A DNA stretch of 64,000 nucleotides from JAXGPP01 sp040766885. GTDB taxonomy: Bacteria; Planctomycetota; Planctomycetia; Pirellulales; Thermoguttaceae. Positions 1 through 9,622 of this stretch are shown one piece after another (positions within the stretch are counted from its first letter, which is position 1; every line of letters starts with the position of its first letter). The stretch lies in assembly GCA_040766885.1 (NCBI GenBank), contig JAXGPP010000015.1, forward strand, positions 1 to 64,000, in the 5' to 3' direction. The position numbers were made by a program, and so were the translations under genes. Under the pieces are notes generated by a model. That model ran no database searches and had not been told where the DNA came from. It worked only from the letters and a program-made list of their open reading frames with translations.

Positions 1-1
1 C

Positions 2-835
2 CGCCGCAGTCGTAGCGGCGGTCAACAGGATCTGCCCGAATCGCTGTTCCGCGTGTTTACCGACCTCATCGACGCCGACTTGAGCGAGTCGCTGGCCCGC
101 GAATTCATCGAGCGCGTCCGCAGCGAGGCGGCCGGCCCCGAACAGAACGACCCGGTCCTGCTCAAAGCACGGATCTCGCGCCTCATCGAGGCGGAGATCC
201 GCGTCGCGGGCCCGATCAGCATCACGCCCGGCCGGCGGCGTCTCGTGGCCCTGGTCGGGCCGACCGGGGTCGGCAAGACCACGACCATCGCCAAGCTGGC
301 AGCCAACTACCGCCTCCGCGAGCGCCGCCACGTCGGCCTGATCACGGTAGACACCTACCGCATCGCCGCGGTCGAGCAATTGAGGACCTACGCCGATATC
401 ATCGATCTGCCGATGCAGGTTGTCTCTTCGCCGCGCGAGATGCGCGAGGCGGTCCGGCGACTCGATGGCCTGGACCTGATCCTCATGGATACCGCCGGCC
501 GCAGCCCCCGCGACGAGATAAAAATTCAGGAACTCAAGGCGTTTCTGAGCGAGGCCGGTGCCGATGACGTGTTCCTGGTTCTCTCGAGCGTCACCGGCGC
601 CCGGATGCTGGAACAAACGGCCCAACAGTTTGCCGCCGCCGGCGTCACCGGATTGATACTCACCAAGCTCGATGAGGCCTCAAGCCTTGGCAATCTCGTC
701 ACTCTGGTTCGGTCCAGCCGCCTGCCGCTGGCCTACCTGACCAATGGCCAGAACGTGCCCGACGACATTGAGGTGGCCAATGCCGAACGTCTGGCCGCGT
801 CGATCCTGGCGGTGAACAACCATGCGATGAAATAG
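2..835 (+). CDS. flhF: Flagellar biosynthesis GTPase FlhF, 5'-truncated by window edge
   Basis: SRP54/FtsY-type GTPase that positions flagella, usually acting at the membrane with FlhG. The frame is open from base 2, so the true start and most of the N-terminal region lie outside the window; a GTG at 53 is the first internal start. Visible GTPase motifs are the P-loop GPTGVGKTT (about residue 69 from that GTG), DTYR, DTAGRS and TKLDEAS, in the order and spacing of SRP GTPases. The next gene encodes a MinD/FlhG-like ATPase and the fourth is fliA, the usual flhF-flhG-fliA order, which separates FlhF from Ffh or FtsY. Confidence 0.93.
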   Translation, partial: RRSRSGGQQDLPESLFRVFTDLIDADLSESLAREFIERVRSEAAGPEQNDPVLLKARISRLIEAEIRVAGPISITPGRRRLVALVGPTGVGKTTTIAKLAANYRLRERRHVGLITVDTYRIAAVEQLRTYADIIDLPMQVVSSPREMREAVRRLDGLDLILMDTAGRSPRDEIKIQELKAFLSEAGADDVFLVLSSVTGARMLEQTAQQFAAAGVTGLILTKLDEASSLGNLVTLVRSSRLPLAYLTNGQNVPDDIEVANAERLAASILAVNNHAMK

Positions 836-894
836 CATCGCCCCGCGCCGCTCAACGAAATCTCGCATCCGCCACTCCCCCTGTCGCCTGTCCC

Positions 895-1797
895 ATGCCC
901 GATCAAGCCAACCGTCTCCGCGAACTGGTCCGCCGGGCAAGCATGCCTCGGACCGAGGCGTCGCGCACCCGGCTGATCGTCGTCTCGGGAGGGAAGGGGG
1001 GAGTGGGAACGACCACGGTCGCGGCCAACCTGGCTGTCGCCCTGGCCCTTGCCGGTCGTCAGGTGGCGCTGGTCGATGCCGATGCCGACGGCGGCTGCAT
1101 CGCCGCCATGTGTCGCATCGAGGAGAGGGCAACGATCGTCGATGTCCTCTCCGGGCGGACTGCACTGGCCGACGCACTCGTCGACGGCCCGCCTGGCATA
1201 GCGGTGCTCGCCGGGGCCTGGGGCGTCGACCTGACGGCCACGTGCTCGCCCGCCGCGGTAGAGCGGTTCATTGCTCAGTTGCACGATTTGGACCCGCGTG
1301 CCTCGGTCGCCGTGATCGACGCTGGCAACGGCACGCATTCGCTGGCTCGGCAACTGTGGCAAGCGGCCGATCACGTGCTCGTCGTTACCGGATCCGAATT
1401 GGTCTCGGTATTGAGCAGTTATGCCGTCATCAAAGCCTTAAGCGGCGGCGACTCGACGCGGCGCATCTCGACACTCGTCAATCGGTCGCCGAGTCAGTCC
1501 GCGGCCGGAGAAGTCCATTCGCGGCTGAAACAGGCGTGTTTTCGTTTTCTGGGACTGAGGCTGGGGCCATGGTGGTGGCTGCCGGAGGAACTCCGGGTAG
1601 CCGAGTCGGGAAGGGCAGGGGAGTTGTACCTCCTCGATGCACCAGAGTGCCCGGCCACCGACTGCATTCGCCAACTCGCCGCAGGTCTCGAGGTAACACC
1701 GTGCCAATTCACAGAAAGGAGATCCGGCGCCACAATCGTCAATAAAAGCTCAACCGGCAGCCACGGAAATGCCGATATGTTACGAACAGTCCGATAG
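895..1797 (+). CDS. flhG: FlhG/MinD-like ATPase with altered P-loop
   Basis: MinD/ParA-family protein, the usual partner of FlhF in controlling flagellar number. Residues about 22-50 hold the deviant Walker A region followed by the VALVDADADGG switch, and VIDAG follows later. The P-loop reads GGKGGVGTTT: the signature lysine is kept but the second, phosphate-binding lysine is replaced by threonine (ACG codon at about 1009). The last ~40 residues are not MinD-like and no membrane-targeting amphipathic helix is obvious. It lies 59 bp after flhF. The family is clear; whether it hydrolyses ATP is not. Confidence 0.85.
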   Translation: MPDQANRLRELVRRASMPRTEASRTRLIVVSGGKGGVGTTTVAANLAVALALAGRQVALVDADADGGCIAAMCRIEERATIVDVLSGRTALADALVDGPPGIAVLAGAWGVDLTATCSPAAVERFIAQLHDLDPRASVAVIDAGNGTHSLARQLWQAADHVLVVTGSELVSVLSSYAVIKALSGGDSTRRISTLVNRSPSQSAAGEVHSRLKQACFRFLGLRLGPWWWLPEELRVAESGRAGELYLLDAPECPATDCIRQLAAGLEVTPCQFTERRSGATIVNKSSTGSHGNADMLRTVR

Positions 1798-1858
1798 CCG
1801 ACATGCAGTTAAACTGCAACGATTATGTCGAGTTTGACGGCTGTCGCAGGAAAGGCAT

Positions 1859-2110
1859 GTGGCGCGAATCTACGCCGGCATACTGGGCCCGTTGGCAATG
1901 CTGACTGCGTTGGCAGACGGTCTTCTCCACGCCCGCGACCTGATGACGGTCGTGTGGGTCGCCTGGGGAAGCCTGTGGGCCTTCGCAGCGGCCGGCTTCG
2001 TGATCGGCTGGATTGGTCAGCAGATCATCAGCGAGTCGGTGGAAGCAACGCTGCGGGCCGAAGTGGCCGAGCAGGAGGGCGCCGAAAGCGGCATTGGACC
2101 CGGCAAATAA
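1859..2110 (+). CDS. Small membrane protein between flhG and fliA
   Basis: An 83-residue protein with a GTG start preceded by AGGAAAGG; an in-frame stop at 1835 limits how far upstream it could begin. It has two hydrophobic stretches (about residues 6-20 and 29-50) and an acidic, glutamate-rich tail, so it is probably a two-helix inner-membrane protein with a cytoplasmic tail. Its place in the flagellar regulator cluster suggests a flagellar link. No family is recognised, and function is not inferred beyond context. Confidence 0.6.
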   Translation: MARIYAGILGPLAMLTALADGLLHARDLMTVVWVAWGSLWAFAAAGFVIGWIGQQIISESVEATLRAEVAEQEGAESGIGPGK

Positions 2111-2328
2111 ACGCGGCAGAAGCCGTGGCAAGCCCTTGTACCGGATCACCGGTCAGGCTGAAGCCAAAGCCGGCAGAGTGCGTGGAGAAGGATCTCAACT
2201 GCTATCGAGGTTTGCGTTGGAGAGGAGCCGGTCGGAACGGGCAGCCTGAGGCAAGAGCTGCCGCGCCGCGGTTCATTCTCCAAGCGGATGCCAAGAGGTG
2301 CTAGCAGAGCGCCGTCACGGAGGATTGC

Positions 2329-3111
2329 ATGGCAACCACTGTCGCTCCCGAGGATGTGGAGCAACTTTGGATTGAGTTCAAGCGGGATCCGGCGAATCAG
2401 GAACTTCGCAACCGCCTCGTGGAAATCTACCTGCCGCTGGTAAAGTACAACGGCGAGCGGATCTGGGCGCGGTTGCCCGAGGGCGTCGAGTTGGACGACC
2501 TGATCTCGGCCGGCGTATTTGGCCTGATGGATGCGATCGACGCCTTCGACCTCTCTCGAGGCGTCAAGTTTGAAACCTACTGCGTGCCGCGAATCCGCGG
2601 TGCGATGCTCGACGAACTGCGGACCATGGACTGGGTGCCGCGGCTGGTACGGTCGAAGGCCAGCAAACTCAACGAGGCGATGAAGAACCTCGAAGCCCGC
2701 CTCGGCCGCCCTCCCAGCGAAGTCGAACTGGCCCAGGAGATGGGTATCTCTGTGGCCGAGCTCGAGAAAATGATCCTCGAAGCCAATGCAGTCAACCTGA
2801 TCAGCCTCAATAAGAAGTGGTACGAAACCGATAGTTATAAGGACGTCCGCGAGATCGACATACTCGAGGACAAGAAGGGCGAAGATCCCACGCGCCGCAT
2901 CCAGAAAAACGACCTCATGCGGCTGGTGACCAAGGGACTCAACCGGAACGAGAGGCTGATCATCATCCTCTACTACTACGAAGAGTTGACGATGAAGGAG
3001 ATCGGCGCGACGCTCGATCTCTCCGAAAGCCGCGTCAGCCAGATGCATAGTTCGATTGTGCAGCGATTGCAGTCGCAACTCGGTCGCCGCCGTCCCGAAT
3101 TTGCCACGTGA
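2329..3111 (+). CDS. fliA: RNA polymerase sigma factor FliA (sigma-28)
   Basis: Sigma factor for late flagellar and chemotaxis promoters. At 260 residues it has the FliA/WhiG layout: region 2 (LPLVKYNGERIW, then GLMDAIDAFDLSRGVKFETY), region 3 (RPPSEVELAQEMG) and region 4 with a helix-turn-helix (LTMKEIGATLDLSESRVSQMHS). The ATG at 2329 follows GGAGGATTGC. It is the last gene of the flhF-flhG cluster and is followed by an intrinsic terminator. An FlgM-type anti-sigma factor lies 31 kb away in this window at 33864. Confidence 0.93.
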   Translation: MATTVAPEDVEQLWIEFKRDPANQELRNRLVEIYLPLVKYNGERIWARLPEGVELDDLISAGVFGLMDAIDAFDLSRGVKFETYCVPRIRGAMLDELRTMDWVPRLVRSKASKLNEAMKNLEARLGRPPSEVELAQEMGISVAELEKMILEANAVNLISLNKKWYETDSYKDVREIDILEDKKGEDPTRRIQKNDLMRLVTKGLNRNERLIIILYYYEELTMKEIGATLDLSESRVSQMHSSIVQRLQSQLGRRRPEFAT

Positions 3112-3159
3112 GCGGTTCAGCTTCCGCCCTCGTTGGCGGAATGTCTTCGACGCTCATCG

Positions 3160-3194
3160 CGCCCGGCCCTGCAAAGGGCCGGGCGTTGTTTCTT
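3160..3194 (+). terminator. Intrinsic terminator after fliA
   Basis: A perfect 11-bp stem (3160-3170 with 3175-3185) closed by a GCAA tetraloop is followed by TTGTTTCTT. A smaller hairpin (TCCGCC/GGCGGA, 3123-3140) lies just upstream. The rest of the gap to 3433 shows no ORF, only a purine-rich ribosome site (AGAAGAGGG) before the next start. Confidence 0.85.
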
Positions 3195-3432
3195 GACCGC
3201 GCCACAGGCGCACTCTGCTCCTGAGCCTCCCCCCGCGGAGACCCTCATCTCGGAGCAATGAGTACAACCACCCCAATTGCATTTTCCCCCGGCCGCATCA
3301 TAATGACGGTCGTGCGAACGCCCCCAGATGCGCCTGGCAGTTCGCTGCCAGGGGAAATAGGGAAACTGGGTGCTCCCGGCACATTTTCACCGAAGACGCC
3401 CGTTCGGGTGGGCCAAAGAAGAGGGTGTTCAC

Positions 3433-6400
3433 ATGGGGGAGTCCTTTCGCTTTGTGACCGGTTTTCTACTGGGCATATCCGTTCCGCTCGTCGTCTGCCG
3501 TGCCCAGAACACCCCATCCGTCATCGCTCAATCGGGTGAGTCGAAGCCCATGGAGGGATTGCCGGCAACGGCCGTCCCGTCGGCTCAGCCTGCCATTAGT
3601 TCAGCTGGCCCATCAAAACCCCAGGAGACCGCTGCGGAGTCGCCAAAACCCGGCGGGCCTGCCGTGTCCACCCTTCAAACCGGCAAACCAGGCGCTGAAC
3701 CCGGCAAGCCTGGAGGGTCCACCCCGACCGCAGACCAGAAGAAAGAGGGGGCCGCAAAGACCGCTCCCACGGTGCCCGCGATCTCGCGTCCGGAACAGCC
3801 CCCCAAGCCGGCCGACCCCGAAGAACTCAAGATCCGGCCCGACGCGGAGGGAAAGATCCGCCTCAATTTCGCCAACCAGAAGTGGCTCGATGTACTCGAG
3901 TGGCTTGCCGACATTTCCAAAATGAGCCTCGACTGGCAGGAGCTTCCCGCCGACTACTTGAACCTGACAACCCAGGAGAGCTACACGCTCGACGAGGTCC
4001 GCGACCTTCTCAACCGCCACCTGCTCGCAAGGGGCTACACCCTCTTGCGCCGCGGCGAGGTCATGTCGGTTGTCAAGTTGGAACACCTCAACCCGGCAAT
4101 GGTTCCCTGGGTTGAAGCGGAAGAACTTGATTCGCGCGACTCCCACGAGTTTGCCAAGGTTACGTTCCAGCTCGACTGGTTGCTGGCCGAGACGGCCGCC
4201 AAGGAGTTCGAACCGCTCGTGAGCCAGCACGGCAAACTCCACGCGCTGAAGGCCACCAACCGACTCGAGGCGACCGACGTGGTGGTCAACCTCAGAGAGA
4301 TCCGCCGGGTGCTCAAGGAGGAACAATCGGCCACCGGTGAAGAACGACTCGTGGCCACCTTCAACTTGAAGCACACTCGGGCCGGCGAAGTCCGTCAGAA
4401 ACTGCTGGAACTGTTGGGCATCGAGGATAAGACCAAGACGCCGGCAGCGCCCCAGCCTGGCCAGGGTCGGCCCGATCAGCCGGTGCAGCCGCAGATGCCG
4501 CAGCGGCCGGGAGAACAACCCCAGGCGGCGGCCAAGAAAGAGCCGGATGTCTTCCTGGTCGCCGATGAGCGGAAGAACACAATCCTGGCCAACGCTCCAC
4601 CCGACAAGATGGCGATCATCCGCCAGGCGATCGACGTCATCGACGTTCCTTCCGCCGAGCCCTATTCGCTGGCGCAGAGCATGACCCGGATGAAGGTCTA
4701 CCGGCTCGAATCGATCGATCCCGAACCGCTGGTCAAAACCCTGCAAGAGCTGGGCGGGCTCGATGTAAACACTCGTCTGGAGGTCGACAAGGAGCACAAG
4801 GCCCTGATCGCTTACGCCGCGCTGGCCGACCATGTCACCATCGCCTCGCTGGTCGACAAGCTCGACGGGGGCGGACGGCGCTCCGAAGTGCTCCAACTGA
4901 CCGACCTGCGGGCCGAGTCGGTCGCCAAGACGATCAGCTACATGATGGGTGGCGGCCCCGAAAAGGCCGAGGAAAGCGAGCCGCAACGCGAGGAGAGCTT
5001 CTTTCCCTTCCTCCCCCGCAGCGAGCCGCGCGATCGCGGGCGACCCAAGCCGCACGAAGAGAAGTTCCGCGTCGACGCCGACGTCAAGCAGAACCGCCTC
5101 CTGCTATGGTGCAACGAGTTCGAATTGGCCCGGGTGGAAGAGCTGATCGAAAACCTCCGTGCCACCGCCCAGTCCGGCGAACTGGGGCATACCGTCACGG
5201 TCCATCGCCTCGTGACACTCGAACCCGAGCCGCTCATCAAGACCCTTCAGGACATGGAGACCCTCGGCTTCGGCGCGCAACTGCAGGCTGATGCGGCGAA
5301 CAAGGCGATCATCGCCTATGCCTCCGAGGCCGACCACACCAAGATCCGCGACCTCATCACCCGGCTCGACTCCAGCGGCCGCGAGTTTCATGTCGTCTCA
5401 TTGCGGCGGCTCGAGGCCGATTATGTTGCCGGAACCGTGGCCTTCATGATGTCCGGCAAGGAGGAAACGAAGAAGGAGATCACGCGGCCGTATTACTACT
5501 ACGACTATTACGACCGCGACCGCTCGCGGGATCGCGAGAAGACGCATGACGAGTTCCGCGTCGATGCCGATGTCGAGTACAACCGGCTCTTGCTCTGGGC
5601 AAACGACGTTGAAATGGAGGAAGTCAGCAAGCTCCTCGTCAAACTGGGCGAGATTCCGCCCGAGGGCGGCGATCCGGCTACGGTCCGCATGCTCGACATC
5701 CCACCCGGTCCCGAGCGCGACCAACTGCTCGAGCAACTCCGCCGTGTGTGGCCGTCGCTCGTCCCCAATCCGCTCTTGCTGCCGGAAGCCAAACCGCCGG
5801 CTGAACCCGCTGAACCCGCTGATCCTCCCAGGCAGGCGCTCCCCGGCACCGCGGAAAAGACGACCGCTTCGACTTCATCATCCACACCGCGCGCCGATGA
5901 GTACCGATTCCGGCTCGCGCAGCTTCCCGCGCCGAAATCGGCCGAGGGGACAACCAGCACGGCGGCCCCGTCGGATCCTGCTGATGCCCAGGCCTCGGCG
6001 TCCTCCCGACCCTCGGCGCCCGCCTCCGCACACGCTGCCGCCGCCGCGAGCCTTCCGCCCGTGAGCGTGAGCGTCGGTCCCGATGGACGACTGGTAATTG
6101 CGTGCCCCGACCCGCGCGCCCTGGATCAGCTTGAAACATGGATCGGCCAGCACGCGCCGCTCCGCGCCGACTATCAGGTTTTCCAGATCCGTTACGCCGA
6201 GGCCTATTGGCTCGCGATCACGCTCGAAGATTTCTTCACCGCCGGAAAAGAGAAAGGCTCCAACGACAACGACGCTTACATGGCGGGCTGGTATGGGGTC
6301 CCGTTTTCCTCGGGCTCATCGGACGAGGGTGCCCGCCGCTTGTCGCGGCGAAAACCGCTGAAGTTCATCTCCGACGACACGACCAATACGATCCTCGTGC

Positions 6401-7011
6401 AGGGTGCCTCGGCCGAACAGCTCCGCACGATCGACGAACTCGTGAAGCTCTACGATCGCCCGCCGATGGCAGAGTCGGATTCGGCGCGCCGTACAGAGCT
6501 CTTCCAGGTCCGCTACGCCAAGGCGGCCGTGGTGGCCGAGGCGATCAAGGATGTCTACCGCGATCTGCTCAGCGAGAACGACAAGGCTCTGATCGCTTCG
6601 CGGCGGCAGAAAGAGGAACGCCCCGAAAGCCGCTTCACCTACATCTACGGCAACACGGGCAGCAGCAATGACGACGATAGCCTCACCCGAAAGCCCCGGT
6701 TCAAGGGTTATCTCTCCATCGGTGTCGACGAAGTGGCCAATACGCTGATCGTCTCCGCGCCGGAATTCCTTTTCGCCGACGTCTCCCGGCTGATCGAAGA
6801 GATGGACAACGCGGCCGCGCCGAGCACCGATACGGTCTACGTCCATCAGTTCACCGGCGGCGTCGACCGCCGCGACCTGCAGGAACGCCTGGCGAAGATC
6901 CTCAGCACGCCCGTCACGCGTCCGTCGAACGAGGCCAAACCCGAGCAACCGCCTCAGAACGGCCCAAGCCCGGCCAACAACGACCGCCGGGAATCGCACG
7001 GCCTTCCATAA
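3433..7011 (+). CDS. Large exported protein of repeated secretin N-domain-like modules
   Basis: A 1,192-residue protein starting at an ATG after AGAAGAGGG; the frame is open back to 3370. It begins with a signal-peptide-like segment (FVTGFLLGISVPLVVC), then a long Pro/Ala/Lys-rich stretch to about residue 135. Short-domain (N0/N1, NolW-like) segments follow. Two ~160-residue modules at about 420-583 and 590-736 are clear duplicates: YRLESIDPEPLVKTLQEL against HRLVTLEPEPLIKTLQDM, each ending in FRVDAD...NRLLLW. A Pro/Ala/Ser linker (780-877) and two more such domains follow. No outer-membrane secretin beta-domain is visible, so a periplasmic scaffold or secretin-like ring component is more likely than a pore. 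It stands alone, with no type II/III/IV secretion genes nearby. Confidence 0.8.
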   Translation: MGESFRFVTGFLLGISVPLVVCRAQNTPSVIAQSGESKPMEGLPATAVPSAQPAISSAGPSKPQETAAESPKPGGPAVSTLQTGKPGAEPGKPGGSTPTADQKKEGAAKTAPTVPAISRPEQPPKPADPEELKIRPDAEGKIRLNFANQKWLDVLEWLADISKMSLDWQELPADYLNLTTQESYTLDEVRDLLNRHLLARGYTLLRRGEVMSVVKLEHLNPAMVPWVEAEELDSRDSHEFAKVTFQLDWLLAETAAKEFEPLVSQHGKLHALKATNRLEATDVVVNLREIRRVLKEEQSATGEERLVATFNLKHTRAGEVRQKLLELLGIEDKTKTPAAPQPGQGRPDQPVQPQMPQRPGEQPQAAAKKEPDVFLVADERKNTILANAPPDKMAIIRQAIDVIDVPSAEPYSLAQSMTRMKVYRLESIDPEPLVKTLQELGGLDVNTRLEVDKEHKALIAYAALADHVTIASLVDKLDGGGRRSEVLQLTDLRAESVAKTISYMMGGGPEKAEESEPQREESFFPFLPRSEPRDRGRPKPHEEKFRVDADVKQNRLLLWCNEFELARVEELIENLRATAQSGELGHTVTVHRLVTLEPEPLIKTLQDMETLGFGAQLQADAANKAIIAYASEADHTKIRDLITRLDSSGREFHVVSLRRLEADYVAGTVAFMMSGKEETKKEITRPYYYYDYYDRDRSRDREKTHDEFRVDADVEYNRLLLWANDVEMEEVSKLLVKLGEIPPEGGDPATVRMLDIPPGPERDQLLEQLRRVWPSLVPNPLLLPEAKPPAEPAEPADPPRQALPGTAEKTTASTSSSTPRADEYRFRLAQLPAPKSAEGTTSTAAPSDPADAQASASSRPSAPASAHAAAAASLPPVSVSVGPDGRLVIACPDPRALDQLETWIGQHAPLRADYQVFQIRYAEAYWLAITLEDFFTAGKEKGSNDNDAYMAGWYGVPFSSGSSDEGARRLSRRKPLKFISDDTTNTILVQGASAEQLRTIDELVKLYDRPPMAESDSARRTELFQVRYAKAAVVAEAIKDVYRDLLSENDKALIASRRQKEERPESRFTYIYGNTGSSNDDDSLTRKPRFKGYLSIGVDEVANTLIVSAPEFLFADVSRLIEEMDNAAAPSTDTVYVHQFTGGVDRRDLQERLAKILSTPVTRPSNEAKPEQPPQNGPSPANNDRRESHGLP

Positions 7012-7052
7012 CGGAGGCACAATGCCCGGCCCATCCGCGCAGCCTCCCGCGC

Positions 7053-7907
7053 CTACTCGTCGCCTTGCCGGACTCCGATCGTGTCGAGTCGATGGGGACC
7101 GAGAACGCTTTCCCGATCGTGCGCCGCGGCGCCCTCGATGGTGAAGAACTTCTCCACAGCCGCAAACGGCGTGTCATCCCGCAGACACCATACGCTCAGG
7201 TCGGCAAACCCGACGTGGAAGCCGCCCCTCACGACACCGGAGATGCCCCGCGGGTCACCGATCTTGCGCGGCATGGTGCGGATATCGAGATCACCCGGCG
7301 CCATCCAGTGCACTCCCGAATCTCGTACCTCGGCGAGAAGAATCGTATCGGCCGGCAACTCATTCATCGCCCGGCGGCGCTTTCCGTCAAACGCCGTGCC
7401 CGGCCCGGTGATCGCCATCACGTTGGTTTGGGCCAGCTTTCCCCGTGGCCGCTGCGAGAAAACCACCCACACCGCATCCCGCAGCAGCTTATTTGCCGGC
7501 GAATCCCATGGAGCGTTCAGAACAGGCTGGTAGCCGCCGAGCGTATCCGATCGGAACCGGATCAGATTTGGACAAAGCTGAAATCGCCAACTGCTGATCG
7601 CCCGGCCAGATTGGTCAAGATGCACGGCAGGCGGCAATCGGCCGCGCAAATCCGAATGCGCCTTCAGGGCCAACAGCGCCTGGAAAGTCACGACTCCCAT
7701 GGTACGCCGATCCGATTCGCGACTCCTGTGAACAACATACCCAAGAACCAGCGCGCACACGACAAATCCCAGGAGCAGCGACCGGAGCCCGAACTGAAAA
7801 TACCCCTTGCTGCCACCGCCGCCGGCGGAATCGGCTTCTTCTTGCCGCCCGCTCATCGCGGCCAGAATGAGATTGTGCCCGAAGCCTCGATAATGCCCTC
7901 GTACCAT
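7053..7907 (-). CDS. DUF1559-like prepilin-type/anchored protein
   Basis: A 284-residue protein. An ATG at 7931 is possible, but the ATG at 7907 has GGGAGGG eight bases upstream and is preferred. A single membrane segment (RSLLLGFVVCALVLGYVV) follows a short N-terminal region. The C-terminal half carries signs of the planctomycete DUF1559 family: PWDSPANK, ITGPGTAF, LPADTILLAEV and SGVHWMAPGDLD. These are expanded planctomycete surface or pseudopilin-like proteins of unknown role. It is convergent with the preceding gene and stands alone. Confidence 0.75.
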   Translation of the reverse strand: MVRGHYRGFGHNLILAAMSGRQEEADSAGGGGSKGYFQFGLRSLLLGFVVCALVLGYVVHRSRESDRRTMGVVTFQALLALKAHSDLRGRLPPAVHLDQSGRAISSWRFQLCPNLIRFRSDTLGGYQPVLNAPWDSPANKLLRDAVWVVFSQRPRGKLAQTNVMAITGPGTAFDGKRRRAMNELPADTILLAEVRDSGVHWMAPGDLDIRTMPRKIGDPRGISGVVRGGFHVGFADLSVWCLRDDTPFAAVEKFFTIEGAAAHDRESVLGPHRLDTIGVRQGDE

Positions 7908-8200
7908 CGACAGCCCTCCCGTTCCGATCATTCTATCACCGGGACAGCCGGGAAGGGCAGTATTGACACGTCCTCAGGGTTTGCGGCCGATACCGGCAGA
8001 GAGATGCGGCTGGGCCCACGAATTCATTGCCCGATACCCTCCGGCTATGAAGTCGGTCTTATGAGCTCAAGAACGATGCCCTGAGGGTTTGCATTGCCAA
8101 CGTCTTCGGGGAGCGGCCCAAGACGTTCGACACCGAGGCGCGCAGTGTGCCGTCTACCGGTTTGCACGCAGTACAGCGAATTGATGATCTGGCCATCTCG

Positions 8201-8230
8201 TTGCGTTCAGTGCTTTGGGTTACATAAGAT
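8201..8230 (+). promoter_or_regulatory. Possible sigma-70-type promoter for the subtilase gene
   Basis: TTGCGT (8201-8206), an 18-bp spacer and TAAGAT (8225-8230) lie about 100 bp before the ATG at 8329. It is the only promoter-like element I see in the gene-free stretch 7908-8328, which otherwise has no supportable ORF. Confidence 0.35.
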
Positions 8231-8328
8231 AACCGAGAGTCATTGAACACGAGGATTCTGGTTCGCCATCGAAACCAGCGCTACCGCGCGTTGCGACCAG
8301 CGATCCCAGAGCGACAAAGACCAGTGCC

Positions 8329-9435
8329 ATGTCGACGTTGCGTTTCCCGCCCGTGTGCGCGATCTGCCAATGGTGGTTCCTGCTGGTCACAGCCGTTTCT
8401 GCTGCCGTCAGCGATCAGCCGAACTTGCCCAACGACCCACTTCTGGCTGAACAATGGTACCTGTTCGCCCCAGACGACGAGCGAGGGTGTCCCGGCAGCA
8501 TGAACGCATTGGAGGCGTGGCAACACATCCGAACCACCGATCCGATCGTCGTGGCAGTCCTCGATTCCGGAGTGAACTTCAAACACCCGGACCTCGAGGC
8601 GAACGTCTGGAAGAATGAAGAGGAGTCGGAAAACGGAAAGGATGATGACACCAACGGATACGTGGACGACGTGCACGGCTGGGACTTCGTGAACGATGAC
8701 AACGATCCGGTTGGCTCCCCAAGCCGGGAACTTCCCGATCAATTCGACCACGGCACCGCTGTGGCCGGCTTGATTGCCGCTGTGGCGGACAATGGGATCG
8801 GCATTGCGGGCATTGGAAGGAACGTCAAGATCATGCCGTTGCGCATCGTTGGAGAGCGCGAACCCGGAAGCGAGTTCCACGCCGGCCCGGGGACGACTCT
8901 ACCACAAGCCATCCGCTATGCCATCCGCAACGGCGCAAAAGTGATCGCCTGTGCTCTCTTGCCGACGCGCCCTGCCAAAGGCTCTGTCCAAGCCGCATCG
9001 CTCGAAGCCTCGTTGCGAGAGGCCGAAAAGGCAGGCATTCTGTTGGTGTGGTCAGCGGGCAATCAGGGCCGCAATGCAGACACGGACGAATACATCCGAT
9101 TCCCCCGGTTTTCCAACATTCTCATCGTTGGCGGGACGACTCGGGACGGTAGCCTGTCGCCTCACATGAACTTCGGCAAACGGGTGGGAATTGCGGCTCC
9201 GTGCGTCGACATGGTCTTCCCGTCGTTCGACGGCTACACGCGGTCGAAGGGGCCGGGTACAAGCTTCGCCGCAGCAATCGTCGCGGGTGTCGCAGCCACT
9301 CTCTTGACTCAGCAGCGCGACCTGACACCCCCGCAAGTCATCGCGCGGTTGCAGAAGGCGGCGGTTCCCATTCCAGAGACAGAGGCAATGATCGGCGGCG
9401 GACGTCTGGATATGGCGAAAGTCTTTTCTCCTTAG
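8329..9435 (+). CDS. Secreted subtilisin-like serine peptidase (S8)
   Basis: A 368-residue subtilase with a signal peptide (residues ~1-26, ending TAVSAA). The catalytic triad is complete: Asp79 in VVAVLDSGVNF, His141 in FDHGTAVAGLIA and Ser312 in GPGTSFAAAIVAGV. A short N-terminal stretch containing NDPLLAEQWYL precedes the domain, as in many thermitase-like enzymes. No extra C-terminal domain is present, so the enzyme ends right after the catalytic domain. It probably acts in the periplasm or outside the cell on protein substrates. Confidence 0.92.
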   Translation: MSTLRFPPVCAICQWWFLLVTAVSAAVSDQPNLPNDPLLAEQWYLFAPDDERGCPGSMNALEAWQHIRTTDPIVVAVLDSGVNFKHPDLEANVWKNEEESENGKDDDTNGYVDDVHGWDFVNDDNDPVGSPSRELPDQFDHGTAVAGLIAAVADNGIGIAGIGRNVKIMPLRIVGEREPGSEFHAGPGTTLPQAIRYAIRNGAKVIACALLPTRPAKGSVQAASLEASLREAEKAGILLVWSAGNQGRNADTDEYIRFPRFSNILIVGGTTRDGSLSPHMNFGKRVGIAAPCVDMVFPSFDGYTRSKGPGTSFAAAIVAGVAATLLTQQRDLTPPQVIARLQKAAVPIPETEAMIGGGRLDMAKVFSP

Positions 9436-9453
9436 GCCTTCGCCCGCGTTCCA

Positions 9454-9481
9454 GCATCCCGAGTTCCTTCTTCTCGGATGC
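9454..9481. terminator. Possible bidirectional terminator hairpin between convergent genes
   Basis: GCATCCCGAG and CTCGGATGC form a near-perfect stem with one bulge and a 9-base loop, 18 bp after the subtilase stop. There is no clear T-run on either strand. The remaining sequence to 9623 shows nothing else. Confidence 0.4.
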
Positions 9482-9622
9482 CTTGGAAGACCACCGATTG
9501 CCCGGAACGATCTCTGTCCGTCAGGTCGCGTCGGCCCAACCTTACTCGGTGCCGAACCAGATCCGCGTAGACGCCAACGACGCACCCACCGCGGTCTCCA
9601 ACCGTAGCGTCCCCAACCTCCC

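Noticed and set aside
3613..5055. 480-codon minus-strand frame
   Set aside because: Antisense shadow of the secretin-N-domain protein; high GC leaves few stops.
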